From: Bullera alba
Taxonomy: Eukaryota; Basidiomycota; Tremellomycetes; Tremellales; Bulleraceae
Assembly (NCBI GenBank): GCA_001600095.1
Contig: BCIX01000001.1
Span: 4,489,198-4,553,197 of the forward strand
Reading direction: 5' to 3'
DNA: 64,000 nucleotides
The notes below the pieces were generated by a model. The model worked only from the letters and a program-made list of their open reading frames with translations, had not been told where the DNA came from and ran no database searches. The translations under genes were made by a program, and so were the position numbers. Every line of letters begins with the position of its first letter. The stretch's first letter is position 1. This document shows, one piece after another, positions 1 through 10,280 of this stretch.

Positions 1-71
1 CCGATCCGACCGCTGAAACCGTGGTCCATGAGGCAGATCAGGTCGGAGTTGCTCCGCAGGACGAGCGCCAT
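1..71 (-). CDS. Possible 5' end of a gene leaving the left edge
   Basis: On the minus strand an ATG at 71-69 opens a frame that stays open to the window edge and begins MALVLRSNSDLICLMDHG. It would be transcribed away from ALG14 and share its upstream region. Only about 23 residues are visible and no family is recognised. The placement fits the compact divergent layout seen elsewhere here, but so short an open frame could be chance. Confidence 0.25.
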   Translation of the reverse strand, partial: MALVLRSNSDLICLMDHGFSGRI

Positions 72-369
72 GACGGATGAAAGAATGAGCCGGCTTGGTG
101 CCTACCAGACTTGAGGGAACGAGATCAAGATGGTTACTTGTCAAGCATGACGAAGGAGAACAAAGGTCGAAGGAGGTGCTTTATCCGCCGTCATCGTCAT
201 TGCGTGGAATTGGATCGTCAGAGTGGAGGTGGTCAACGATCACCTCCATTTCCAATCCATTTCCAAGATTCCAACCAGCTACTGTACCTTGGTCGAGATC
301 CTTACCTGAACTGGGAATCCATCACAGATATCGACAATGCCTTGATATCGAACACTTTGATCGCCCTGG
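72..369. other. Intergenic, upstream of ALG14
   Basis: No gene is supported here. Several short overlapping open frames show no family resemblance and run into ALG14 in the wrong frame. It probably holds the ALG14 promoter and leader. Confidence 0.5.
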
Positions 370-1223
370 ATGATGGCGGTTCACCTGATTGCAATCGGGT
401 TCTCACTCTGCCTCCTGGCTCTACTCCGAGTCTACCTCCTTCTACCGAGCAGGTATCCTCGACCTCCAGCCAAACGGGCCTCTGGCGAAACATGCTCCCT
501 CGGTGTCTTCCTCGGATCAGGTCAGTCATCTGATACACTGTATATAACAGTTGTTGACTCGACTTAGGAGGCCATACTGCCGAGATGCGGACGCTACTCT
601 CGACAGTAGATTATAATCGATACTCGCCCCGGACATACGTCTTATGTCATGGCGACACGATGTCGCTGAACGCAATCAAGGCGCTGGAAGCGAGCAGCAA
701 GGGCTCTGTGTCGGCGAGTACTGGCTCCAACGGTGGATACCAATGGAGGATGCTGATGTACAAGTTAGGCGTACTCGATACTCCAACTACCTCGAGCTCG
801 GAGAGTCGCACAACCCCTTTCCTCGACTATTATCTCAACAGTAATCACGCTCCTAATGACTGTGTATCACACGTTTCTCCTACCCCTCTTCAAATATCCC
901 TTGGAGCCTTGGGTCGATGTTCTGCTTGTCAATGGCCCGGGAACATGTGTAGTATTGGTATTGGTGACTTGGATCCGAAGGGCAAGTTCTGTCCTCCCAC
1001 AATCCCATCTTCACTGACTGCTGTTCAGTTCTTCGGATTGTCCCACTCCAAGGTCATCTACGTAGAGTCGTTTGCCAGGGTCAAATCGCTGTCGTTGTCG
1101 GCAAAGCTGTTGAAGCCGTTTGTCGACACATTTGTGGTTCAATGGCCCCAGGCTGGGCCAGAGACGGAAGCTGGATCACCTGCTGAGACTGGACACGTCA
1201 AGTACAAGGGCTGGCTGGTGTGA
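370..1223 (+). CDS. ALG14: ALG14, UDP-GlcNAc transferase membrane subunit
   Basis: Predicted exons are 370-520, 568-713, 769-981 and 1029-1223, giving 234 residues, close to the usual size. Alg14 anchors the catalytic subunit Alg13 to the ER membrane; together they add the second GlcNAc to dolichol-PP-GlcNAc in N-glycan assembly. An N-terminal hydrophobic segment is followed by the glycosyltransferase motif LGSGGHTAEM, formed across intron 1. Further on come LPRARRV, DVLLVNGPGTC, KVIYVESFARV and FVVQWP, all typical of the family. Introns 2 and 3 must start with GC (gcgagt at 714, gcaagt at 982): the nearby GT sites shift the frame and break these motifs. The 3' end converges on the next gene with 76 bp between stops. 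Confidence 0.9.
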
Positions 1224-1299
1224 TACATACAACTTCATATGTGCTTCTTAGGGATAGACGTCTTGCGATGCGATCGTTATAATCTGATACACTACTCCT

Positions 1300-3013
1300 T
1301 CATACTGTTCTGAGGATCTCGCCCAGGATGTGCTCTGCCGCAATCCTCCTCTTCTGCGTTTCCTTTTGATTATCCAGCTTCTTAGGCCCCTTGTCATCCT
1401 TAACTCCCGTCGCGCTATCGTCCAGCAGCCACATGATCCCACCTCGCTCCTTTCGCCCTCTGACCCTATGCCGCATCAAGGTCATCCACACACCCTCGAC
1501 ATTGCTGAACCCGCAATACCACTCCTCCACATGTGTCTGCTTGTCCTTCCCGAGGGTGGCTATGTCTACTTCGGGGTAGAGCATCTTTGCCACCAGTTCA
1601 TTGATCGATGGCTCCTCTCCTGCTTTCGTTGCCCAGGTGTTGACACCACCGATCCCGCCGCCGACGCCAAACTTGTCCTCAGGGCCGGTCCCCACAGATT
1701 GGCCATCCCTATCCTGCAGGTAGTCCAGCCCACCGAGCCCTTGAGCTCGGTCTAGCGCTGTCTCCCAGTTAGATGGCAGGTCGAACGGCGCGGAGAGGAG
1801 TCGATGAGCCCGGACGAAATCGGGGACAAAACGCATCACCTTGCCGGTGATAGTGGCATGGAGACGCGCGTGCGATGTCGTCGCAGAGAGGAGATTGGAG
1901 ATGTGGATCGAGAGAGGCGGATGGATGTGGGTGTAAGGAAGGAGTCCGTTCAGCTGGGATACATACTAAGGTTCGAATGTTCAGTGTCCAAGGTCATGTC
2001 GTACGACACTGTACCCACTTTCTGGCTGATGATGGGCTGGGTAGATAGTCCTCTAGGAGGCGACTTGAGATCCGCTGGCCATGTCAAAGTTGAAGTGACG
2101 AACTGGTCGACCTGTTGGTCGTGTCAATACGCACGCGGCCTGATCACCCAGAGGAAGGGTACTCACAACCCAGCCTGGGACATCGGGGCCTCTCTCGTCC
2201 CTGATCCATATCACGGTGAAGTTGTCAGTTAGCGGCACTGTGCCCTCTTTCTCAGCATCCAACTTCCGCTGGACCAGTATATCGACCAGCTTGATCATTG
2301 CTGGAGAATTGGCGCTCTCCAAGCCTGTGACTACCAGGACTTCAGGTATGACCGACTGTGAACCAGCTCCGACGTCGGCCAGTGGATCTCCATCCGACGT
2401 TTCTATCCGTTCTTCCTCTTCGTCCTTCTCTCTAATCGCCGTTGATCGATTCGTCGAGTTGCCATCGTAGTATCCGACACTGACTGCCTCTGGTCCGGGA
2501 AGCATCTTCGTGCTCGAGCTCGTATCGATGCGCAGACGAGGTCGAGACGGTGTCCCGGGGATAGTAACGCCCCGACGAGCAGACGCTGCACTGGCTTGCC
2601 GAGCCGGATGTGAGGGTTTGACCACGACGTCCTTTCGAGGCTTATCCATGAACTGATGCGTCACTTCCTCCGGAGAGGTGCCTGGTTCCAAGCGCATGAT
2701 ATGGGTTCTGAGGCCGAATATTGAGCGGGTCATCTACAGTGGGAGCCAAGTTTAGTCTATTGCTATGGGCTATAACAATCCTTAATATGGTAGGAGGACT
2801 CACCGCGCAAACATGTTCCACTACTCTGCTGATCTTACCCTCGCTGGAAGGGACGTCTACCACCATCCCACCCTTGTTCACTATCAAAGTCAAAAGCAAA
2901 GCGGCGAAGAGCCCCGGATCCGGCTGCCAGCCAGCAAGAGAGGGTTCTTCGCCTAGATGGCGGATAAGAGATGGCACATAGTCCGGCGAACCGGGTTGCG
3001 GCAGGCTGCCCAT
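1300..3013 (-). CDS. Conserved fungal protein, faintly Mg-chelatase-like
   Basis: Predicted exons, in transcription order, are 3013-2804, 2733-2167, 2111-2019 and 1965-1300; they join in frame to 511 residues. The N-terminal part contains LFAALLLTLIVNKGGMVVDV. The middle holds PEVLVVTGLESANSPAMIKL and then FTVIWIRDERGPDVPGWV. The C-terminal part has THIHPPLSIHISNLLSA and GKVMRFVPDFVRAHRLL. The order (a 'gene/label' strand, a switch-like strand, then a helical C-terminus) recalls fungal proteins annotated as magnesium-chelatase/AAA related. No clear Walker A (GxxGxGK[ST]) is visible, so ATPase activity cannot be claimed. Family memory, not a match, supports the name. It is the convergent partner of ALG14. 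Confidence 0.6.
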
Positions 3014-3474
3014 GATACGGGGTGGAACCGGATCACTGCCCGACCATACTGATGCTGCCTAGACACTCGGTGGTGCACAGACCTTGTAGCGATGGATGAT
3101 AGATGAATCAAGTGAGGAAGTTCAATGCTAAAACAATGTCAAAACAAGGCTGTGACACGACGAATTCTGGGAGCTGGTGGAGGTGAAATCCGCTGATCCC
3201 GGGGTGGTCATGGCAACAAGAGGCAACGCCGTGATGCCATGGCAGGACAACGACTGGGAAATGTAAGTAGCGTACTTATACAATCATGCATCTAGGCTTG
3301 GACTTCTTGTCTTCGCATAATTGTGATCTTTGCTTCGCCTCGTTCGGAATCCCAAGGAGCTAAATTGCCTCGTTGTAATCGTTACCCTTCACTCTGTCAT
3401 CCGCTTGCTGCCCGTAAACGTTCATGTTCCTGTGTCGGGGTCAGTGTTGTTACTCGTCTCGGCACTCGCTGTGC

Positions 3475-4286
3475 TCACTGGTTCCTCATCCTGTTCTCGG
3501 CGGCTTCCGCGTCGACATCTGTTCAAAAGCGTTAGACTGGTTCTCAAGCTTGGTGTTGTGTCACTCACCACCTTCCTGCCTGTACCCAGGGGTACTGGTT
3601 CCGGTCTTGTAGCCCAGACCCTCGTCCTCATCATGCTTGTCAAACTTCTCGGGGTAGGCGTCCTCCGCGCCCATCTGGTTCTGCCTGGAGAACGAACTTC
3701 CGGCAGCATTCCTTCCGTATCCTCCGGTGGCGGTGCCTATTGGCATTGTATCAGCGAGGTTGACTGTCTGTCTGGTGGAATACAATCTGCATGCGTTAAG
3801 AGCAGTCGCTCAGATACAACTGATCAGAGAGGAGAAGGAGTTGGGAATGAGGATATCAAGATCGAGACGCACTGTCACCTTGGTCCATGCCCTCGTACGC
3901 GCTGGGTCCCTGGTTGCCTCCCTGCTGGTTGCCTGCCTGCTGATTGCCGCCCTGCAGATGCTTTCCCTCGGCGTCTTTGGCAAGACCACCACCAAAGCCA
4001 CCACCGGTGACAGCACCGTATTGTCCCTTTTCAGCGTATTGACCTGGTTGACCTGGGTTGCCGAACGCATCGGTAGATCCGCCCTGCTGGCCGTTGCCCT
4101 CTGAGTTACAGTCAATATGTTGATCTTGACATCATAAGCATCATGTACGCACCGACATTGGCCTGGAGCTTCTTGCCCTCGTCCGTGCCCATGAACTTCT
4201 TGGCCTGATCAACAAACTGCAGCAAGCGCTGGATCAGATGCGTTCGACGCTTTGTGAGGACGACAGGAACGACTTACGTTCTCCAT
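3475..4286 (-). CDS. Small Gly/Gln-rich hydrophilic protein
   Basis: Five predicted exons (4286-4278, 4216-4153, 4100-3879, 3736-3569, 3518-3475) join in frame to 168 residues. The start exon codes only three residues; the joined N-terminus reads MENFVDQAKKFMGTDEGKK. A Gly/Gln/Asn-rich middle follows, with repeated GGNQQ/GNQQGG units, then a charged tail ending AAENRMRNQ. The protein is very hydrophilic, with no signal peptide or membrane segment. Intron 3 (3737-3878, 142 nt) is much longer than its neighbours. The composition resembles hydrophilic stress-induced fungal proteins, but no family is recognised, so no function is assigned. Confidence 0.7.
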
Positions 4287-4723
4287 ATTGACTGATGTAC
4301 TACAGGTTGTAGGTTGTGGGATGGTCTATATGCGTGATGGAGATAGTAGTCGAGCGTGTAGATGAGAGTCAATCAAGAGATATGCGTGTGAAGGAACAGC
4401 AGTCAGCTCGCTGTCTATCTCGCCCTTCGCGCTCGCGGTGACATCACACCATGCGGACACCTCCGCTCAGATAGCTCAGCCTCCTCCCACGTGGGCATCT
4501 TCCCCTTATCAATCCCACGTCACCATATTGTCTACCTCATCGCAATTAGCCGATCGCCGATAATCCGCCGAGGCTCGGGAAGTACGGGAACCACACAATA
4601 CGCCGGTGCATTTTGTCGACTCTTCTTGGGCAGTCTCTTATAAGCTTGCCCATTTGCCCAACATCATGATCATGCAAACCTCTCAATCAGATATCTCAAA
4701 TCGCCCAGCAGACCCGATCCGTC
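4287..4723. other. Divergent intergenic region
   Basis: This 437-bp spacer lies between the starts of the small Gly/Gln-rich gene and the oxidoreductase gene and probably carries both promoters. No further gene or repeat is seen. Confidence 0.5.
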
Positions 4724-5986
4724 ATGCCTTCCAACGTCGCATTACTCGGAACTGGCCTCTTTGCCAAGATGGCCTACCTTCCCGCCCTCAAGTCGTCCTC
4801 GGACGCCGTCTTCAAAGCGGTATGGTCCAGATCAGCCAGCTCGGTCGACAAGTTCATCTCTGAGGCCGGGGTTGAGAATCTTCAAGGTTTCTCCGGGGCG
4901 GAGGGCTTTGAGAAGATCCTAGCCGATGGAGATATTCAGAGCGTGATGATCGCTCTGCCAATAACGTCCCAGCCAGATTTGATTATCAAATGTCTGGAGG
5001 CGGGTAAACATGTCATGAGCGAGAAACCCGTTGCGAAAGATAAAGCCACGGCATTAGGCCTGATAGAGAGGTATGAGAAGGAGTTTAAGCCAAAGGGTCT
5101 GATTTGGCGAGTGGCCGAGAGTGAGTTTGATTGATCAGGCTGGACGAGGAGGTATACTGAGCTATCTCGCAGACTTCGCCCACGAGCCGTTGTTCTTAGA
5201 AGCGGGAAGACTGCTACGAGAGTCAAAACTAGGCCCGGTACTATACTGGATGCTGCAAGCGGAGAACTCGTTCTCGGAAGGCAACGCTTGGTTAGCCACA
5301 GAGTGGAGGAATGTACCCGACTACCAAGGAGGTGAGTGGATCTGTCTCTTTCTCAGCCCCAGCACCTGCCAATTCTGATCATCTTGTCAGGTTTCATCCT
5401 CGACGGAGGCGTTCACTCCGCTGCCCTTCTCCGAGTGGTGCTGCCTCAACTACCAGCTCGCTTCATCTCTAGTGCGGCGCTTCATCGAAGTATCCTAGCG
5501 CCCTTGGACACAGTCACAGCGATCGCCTTACCCGCCAAGGACAGCTACGTCGAAGCTCACGGCAAGCAGACAAACGATGTCTCCCGTATCCCCGGCGGCG
5601 TTGGCAAATCCGGAACGACCGGAACCATAGTTCTCGCCTGGTCGAAACCAGACGTCCCAAAAGACCCCTCCGAGCCTGACTTTACGCTTCATGTACGATG
5701 TCTCAATGGCACATTGAGGCTGACTAGTCACTACGCCCTGGGCAAATTGGTCCTCGGGATCAAGGGCGTCAAGGGGAGTGGAGTCAAAGACGAGGAAAGG
5801 GAGAGTTCGATCTCGGGAGTCAGCGAGGAAGTCGATCAATTTGCTAGAGCGGCTGCCGGAGTGGCTAGCGCAGATGAGGTCAACAGGGGTGAGCCGAGAG
5901 CTTCTCTGTGGGATCTACAGGTCATCGAGGCATTGCTGTGGAGTGATGGAAAGGAGGTGACCGTGCCAGAGCCGTCGTACCAGTAG
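4724..5986 (+). CDS. Gfo/Idh/MocA-family NAD(P)-dependent oxidoreductase
   Basis: Exons 4724-5120, 5173-5331 and 5391-5986 give 383 residues. The family catalyses NAD(P)-dependent dehydrogenation or reduction, mostly of sugars and related polyols. The Rossmann dinucleotide-binding motif is at the very start (VALLGTGLFAKMAYLPAL), and the family's EKPVA motif appears as HVMSEKPVAKDKA near residue 95. The C-terminal half is the mixed substrate-binding domain, with the conserved-looking GGVHSAALLR segment at the start of exon 3. No signal peptide is seen, so it is likely cytosolic. The 2OG oxygenase gene follows 306 bp downstream on the same strand, so a shared small-molecule pathway is possible but not shown. 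The substrate is unknown. Confidence 0.88.
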
Positions 5987-6292
5987 AGCTAGGTCCCTGG
6001 GCTGCTTGATCATTCGATCATGTACCGTACATTCTTCCACTTTTGAGCGGGCTGGCAAACATGTATACGGCGGTATACCCAGCCTTGCCCGATCGAGCCG
6101 CCTTGACTCTGTCTACGCATACAGTAAGTAGATGGCTGTCCACGGATCCGAGGCAATCGGAGATCTCCGGGATCTCTCTCGCTGAGATCGCTGAGAGTCT
6201 CACTGATAAGCCGAGGCGGGCCTGTCTCCCGACTTGGCTACAAGTTTTGGTGATGAGACTCGCACCACATCAGAACAGGCCGCGCACTCATC

Positions 6293-7526
6293 ATGAAAGC
6301 TCCGGAGTCCTCACTGCCCATCATCAGCATCGCGCCGTACCTCCCCTCTGACTTGATCGCCCCTCCCGGCGAGACATCAACACCTTCCAGAGAGCCGGTC
6401 ACGCGAGAACAGGTCGCAAGGGCTGTGCATCTGGCATGTCGAGACGTGGGCTTCTTTTACCTCGATGTAGGGAGCTTCATCCGTCTGGATGAGATGAGAG
6501 AGGTGCTTGACCTGGGCAGGGACTTCTTTTCCCTTCCAGGAGAGGATAAGGAGGAGATAGGATTGGCGAAGTCGGATGGGATCAGGGGTACGTCCACCAC
6601 TTGCCGCCTATGGGGAGCTCCCTTGCCTACTACCAATATGGCGTTGCCAGCGGTTGACCTTTGTACGTTCAGGATATCAAAAGCTCAATCAGAATGTAAC
6701 CCAAGGCAAGGCCGATCATCACGAAGGCATCGATTTCTACGCCTCAAACCCCTACAAATCCTTGGCGAACAGCAGTACTCGTCCAGAAGACCGCCCCGGC
6801 CTCCGGCCGCTGGAAGGGGAGAATCAGTGGCCTACCCAGATGCCACATATGAAGCCCAGAATGGAGCAATGGGTCGACAAGATGAAGATCCTGGGCTTGG
6901 CAGCGATGGAAGCTATGGCAGATGGGCTGGGTTGTACCCCTGCGGAAAAGGAGGATTGGCGGGGGATGATCGATGATAGTTTTTGGGTTATGAGAATGAT
7001 AGGTAAGTCGCCATGAACGCAAGCTATGATGCTGAGTGAGTATATTACAGGATACCCGCCTTTGCCTGACGGAGCAGATGGAATCAGTTGTGGAGAACAC
7101 AAAGATTATGGTTGTCTAACGTGAGTTGAATGTGCGTCATGGGCAATCCTCCCTCATCAGACTGACATACCCCTCAGCTTCCTCCTCGCGGACCCGATAC
7201 CAGGCTCACTCCAGGTCCTCTCAACAGACGGTCAGTGGCTCAACGCCGATATGATTCCCAATTGCCTAGTCGTCAATATCGGCGAGATGATCCAGCGCTG
7301 GACGGGCGGTCTGTACCCCGCTACTCTACACAGGGTGATCCATCGCTCTCCGAAGTACAGAGTTTCCGTGCCATTCTTCTTTGAGCCAAACTTCTCCGCT
7401 AGAGTCCGCACCCTTCCGGCTGCAGAGCGGAGAATGGCGGAGGAAGGATTCAGTCCCAAGCCGAATGAAGAGGTCGTGTATGGTGATTTCTTGCTGGGTA
7501 AAGTCAGTGGAAACTTCAAGTATTAG
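6293..7526 (+). CDS. 2-oxoglutarate/Fe(II) oxygenase, isopenicillin N synthase-like
   Basis: Exons 6293-6587, 6673-7002, 7051-7120 and 7178-7526 give 347 residues, the usual length. These non-heme iron enzymes couple 2-oxoglutarate decarboxylation to substrate oxidation. The N-terminal DIOX_N-like domain has PIISIAPYL and the ACRDVGFFYL segment. The iron-binding facial triad is visible as HxD in GEHKDYG and the distal His in TLHRVIH. The 2OG-binding Arg-x-Ser follows in the HRSPKYRVSVPFFFEP region. The substrate cannot be inferred. It lies tandem with the oxidoreductase and is convergent with RPN8 (104 bp between stops). Confidence 0.9.
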
Positions 7527-7630
7527 TCGTACAATCCCTCTCGCAAGTCGGTTCGATCAGCGCGATCATGTTGTATGAACGTTGTGCATGGGAAGACCAG
7601 CACTCAGTCTGGTCATGACGTCTTGGAAGC

Positions 7631-9040
7631 CTACTTCTTCTCCTCTTTACCCTCGCCATCCTTCTTCGCCTTCTCGGACCCGGTCTTGACGCCAGCGGCG
7701 GCGGCGGCCTCGTCGGCTTTCCTCTCTTCTGGACTCTTGGCATCTTCGATCTCCTGCTGAGCATTTGTTATTCGGTTCTCGACTAGCGTTAGGTCAGCAC
7801 AGCACCGCCAGCAAGTTGCCTCGCCTATTGTCCACTCACTGAGATCATGAAGAGCAAGCACCGTTCGGATCAACGATGACAGGTAGACGACCAGAGACGA
7901 GTCGTTGTTGCCAACCCTGAAAGCCTTTCCGACGTCGACATCGCCTCCCAATTGAGGCAACAGTCCCATGATCTCTTGTAGGTGATAGATGATCTGGTGG
8001 TTGACCGGAAGCTGCCCTTTCCTCACTGCCGACACATAGTCGCTAATTTCGTTCAACCTGGCTGAGAGACCTTCCAGAGCGTTCATCTGCGAAGCGACAC
8101 GCGTCGAGAGGGACTGGGTGGTGAGAAGCGAGGACGATGGTGCACCAGAGGTCGATGCGACATCACGCAAGAGGTGCTCGACACCGATCTCCTCTGCTTC
8201 CTCGGCTTCGATTGACGTTGGGACGTGGGTGAATGTGCGCTGTGTCGCTGTTCCGTCCTGCGCACGGATGAGCATCCGGTCAGACTACCTGTGACTGTAC
8301 TCACATCTCTGATCTCCTCAACGGGGAAGTATGCGTCTGTGGGAATACCAGTATCTCCTCTACCTCCAGACGCTCTGACATCCACGATGACCATGACCGG
8401 TCTCTGACAGAACCGCTTGAACAGCTCGGTGATCTCCAGATCGGACGACCGTAGTCTAGGTCCGGAATGGTAGAATCCAACTGGTCTCTCCTTGGCTATA
8501 GACAGCCGTTCAGCATAAACACCTAGGAGACTGTCACTCCTGACCCACCATTGACCTTTCTGAACATCCTCCACATCTCCTCGACGTAGTCCAGATCCAG
8601 GAAGAAAGTCTTGGGATCCTTCTCATCCTCCTCGAACGGAATGGCAAAGCTGACAACGGCTCAGTATGCGGCAGCTTCCGCCCCATACTCGACGACTCAC
8701 GAGTTTGCGCAGTTTATCGTTGTGCCATCATCTTGGCCCAGCAGCACACCCAAAACCCTTCTATTCCTGCCTAAAGGTACACGGGAAGCATGATCGACGA
8801 CCTGGATGGAGATGTCAGTGAGTGATGTCCGCTTTCGATCTTTTGGTCACGAACCGATAGCAAGACTAGTGGGTGAATAACTCTGGAATATGGTTAGCTG
8901 GATCGGGCTTCGCTCGCTGAGGGCTTTGTGGCGCTTACACTTGCGTGCTCGATAGCTCGTTGACCTGGTCCGAATGAGTGTTAATCCAAAGAGGGAGAGA
9001 AGAGGATCGGACTCACTTGAGCTGTTGTTAATCCTGGCAT
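7631..9040 (-). CDS. RPN8: 26S proteasome regulatory subunit RPN8 (PSMD7)
   Basis: Eight predicted exons (9040-9017, 8964-8939, 8882-8855, 8801-8701, 8649-8549, 8495-8305, 8257-7840, 7782-7631) give 346 residues. Rpn8 is the MPN-domain scaffold that pairs with the deubiquitinase Rpn11 in the proteasome lid. The MPN domain starts [17 protein letters not shown] and continues through [24 protein letters not shown] and [12 protein letters not shown]. The zinc-binding JAMM residues are absent, as expected for Rpn8. The C-terminal half carries the conserved [17 protein letters not shown] helix and ends in a Lys/Glu-rich tail. Exon 3 codes only nine residues; its acceptor was chosen because it alone restores VVIHPL. 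Confidence 0.93.
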
Positions 9041-10280
9041 GGTAATAGTTCCTCCGAGACTTCTGTGCTTGCTCTGCTCTCTATCTTCTATGCAGGGTAG
9101 TTATCGATGAATGCGGTATGTAGATCCTCAAGTGCATCAACCTGAGCACCTAAGCTGTCGCGAGCACAACTCTGTGCGTCAGCGTTGAAGAGGACTCACT
9201 AGGCTTGCCGTTCAGTCGCTCGACAGCAAACGCAAGCCTAAACAGAACCAAGTCACTTTAAATGCATCGGCGCGTAACACACTCCAACGTTCCTGAATCG
9301 CCTGCCCCGGGCCCCCGGCACTGGCAGTCGGCACGTCCCAGCAGGCTCAAGAGGTCGATGGCCGATGCATCATCGATCATCCACTTCGCGACAACTCATA
9401 AGTCATAACAGTACGGTGGCACGCGTCAGGTCGCGTAGGGTCCCCTGGTGAGGAGCTGTCTACTAGCTTTCTGTCCGCGGAGACCTTGACGAACTCACCG
9501 AGGGCTTCCAGTCAGGAGCAGCAGCATTGGAAATCGACCGCGAGAGAAGTCAACCTTAGGAGAAGCAGACACACGCGGTGTCTCGGACTCTCGAGACTCG
9601 AGCCTAGGACCTAGCAGGGCCTAGCTGACGGTATCCGGTGTCACTCAAGGTGAAGTACGGACACGTCAGGCTGTTCAGCCTGCCCACTGTGCCGACTCTT
9701 GTGGGGCGACGCGCTGAGACATGTATCTTGTAGTAAGCTACTGTAACCACAGCCCAGAACTGGGTATTGAAGGAGTGAGCGAGGCTGACCGCTGACTGAC
9801 TGACTATACGCGTGTCAAGGAGTTGAAAGAATCGCGGCGCGCCATCCATGCGCCATCGACGGTCACATCCGAGCGCAACTCTGCCGTCTCTGCGCAACTC
9901 GCGTATCCTGTACGCTCCTCTACGTGCTCGCGACCCTTTAGTAAGTTGTACCCCACTGTCCCCGAGCAGGTGGAGGAGAGTTGACAGAGGTGGACAGAGG
10001 TGACAGAGGTGGACAGTGGACAGGGTGGGCAGGTGGAGGTAGGTGGAGGTTACGCTCAAATCCGAACAATCCACTTCGCCCGTAACTTACCGCCGCCCAG
10101 CTCACGCGCTCACGCCCTTACGCCCGTACACATTTTCGCGGGACATGATCGGCCCGCGAGTCAAGGACTCAAGTTTGCCCAATTGCCCAAGCCTGCCCAA
10201 GCCTGCATGTGGTCTTCTGACTCATCTCAACCATTGAGCTCGCCATCTTATAGACGGGTTACGATCGACAGTCCCCAGAC
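9041..10280. other. Long intergenic region with GGTGGACAG repeats
   Basis: No gene is supported across about 1.24 kb. The longest open frame here (minus strand 10074-9604) shows no family features. At about 9968-10049 the plus strand is purine-rich, with imperfect copies of a 9-10 bp unit (GACAGAGGTG / GGTGGACAG) passing into GGTGGAGGT. The rest looks like ordinary promoter and leader sequence for RPN8 on the left and the transporter on the right. Confidence 0.5.
9968..10049 (+). repeat. Purine-rich imperfect tandem repeat
   Basis: The plus strand shows about five imperfect copies of GACAGAGGTG-type units followed by GGTGGAGGTAGGTGGAGG. The strand asymmetry (almost no C or T) is marked. It lies 230-310 bp upstream of the transporter start. 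It could be a simple-sequence expansion or part of the promoter. Confidence 0.6.

Noticed and set aside
9604..10074. 156-residue open frame on the minus strand
   Set aside because: No recognisable family, low-complexity LSTLLHLL stretch produced by the repeat, and no splice partners.
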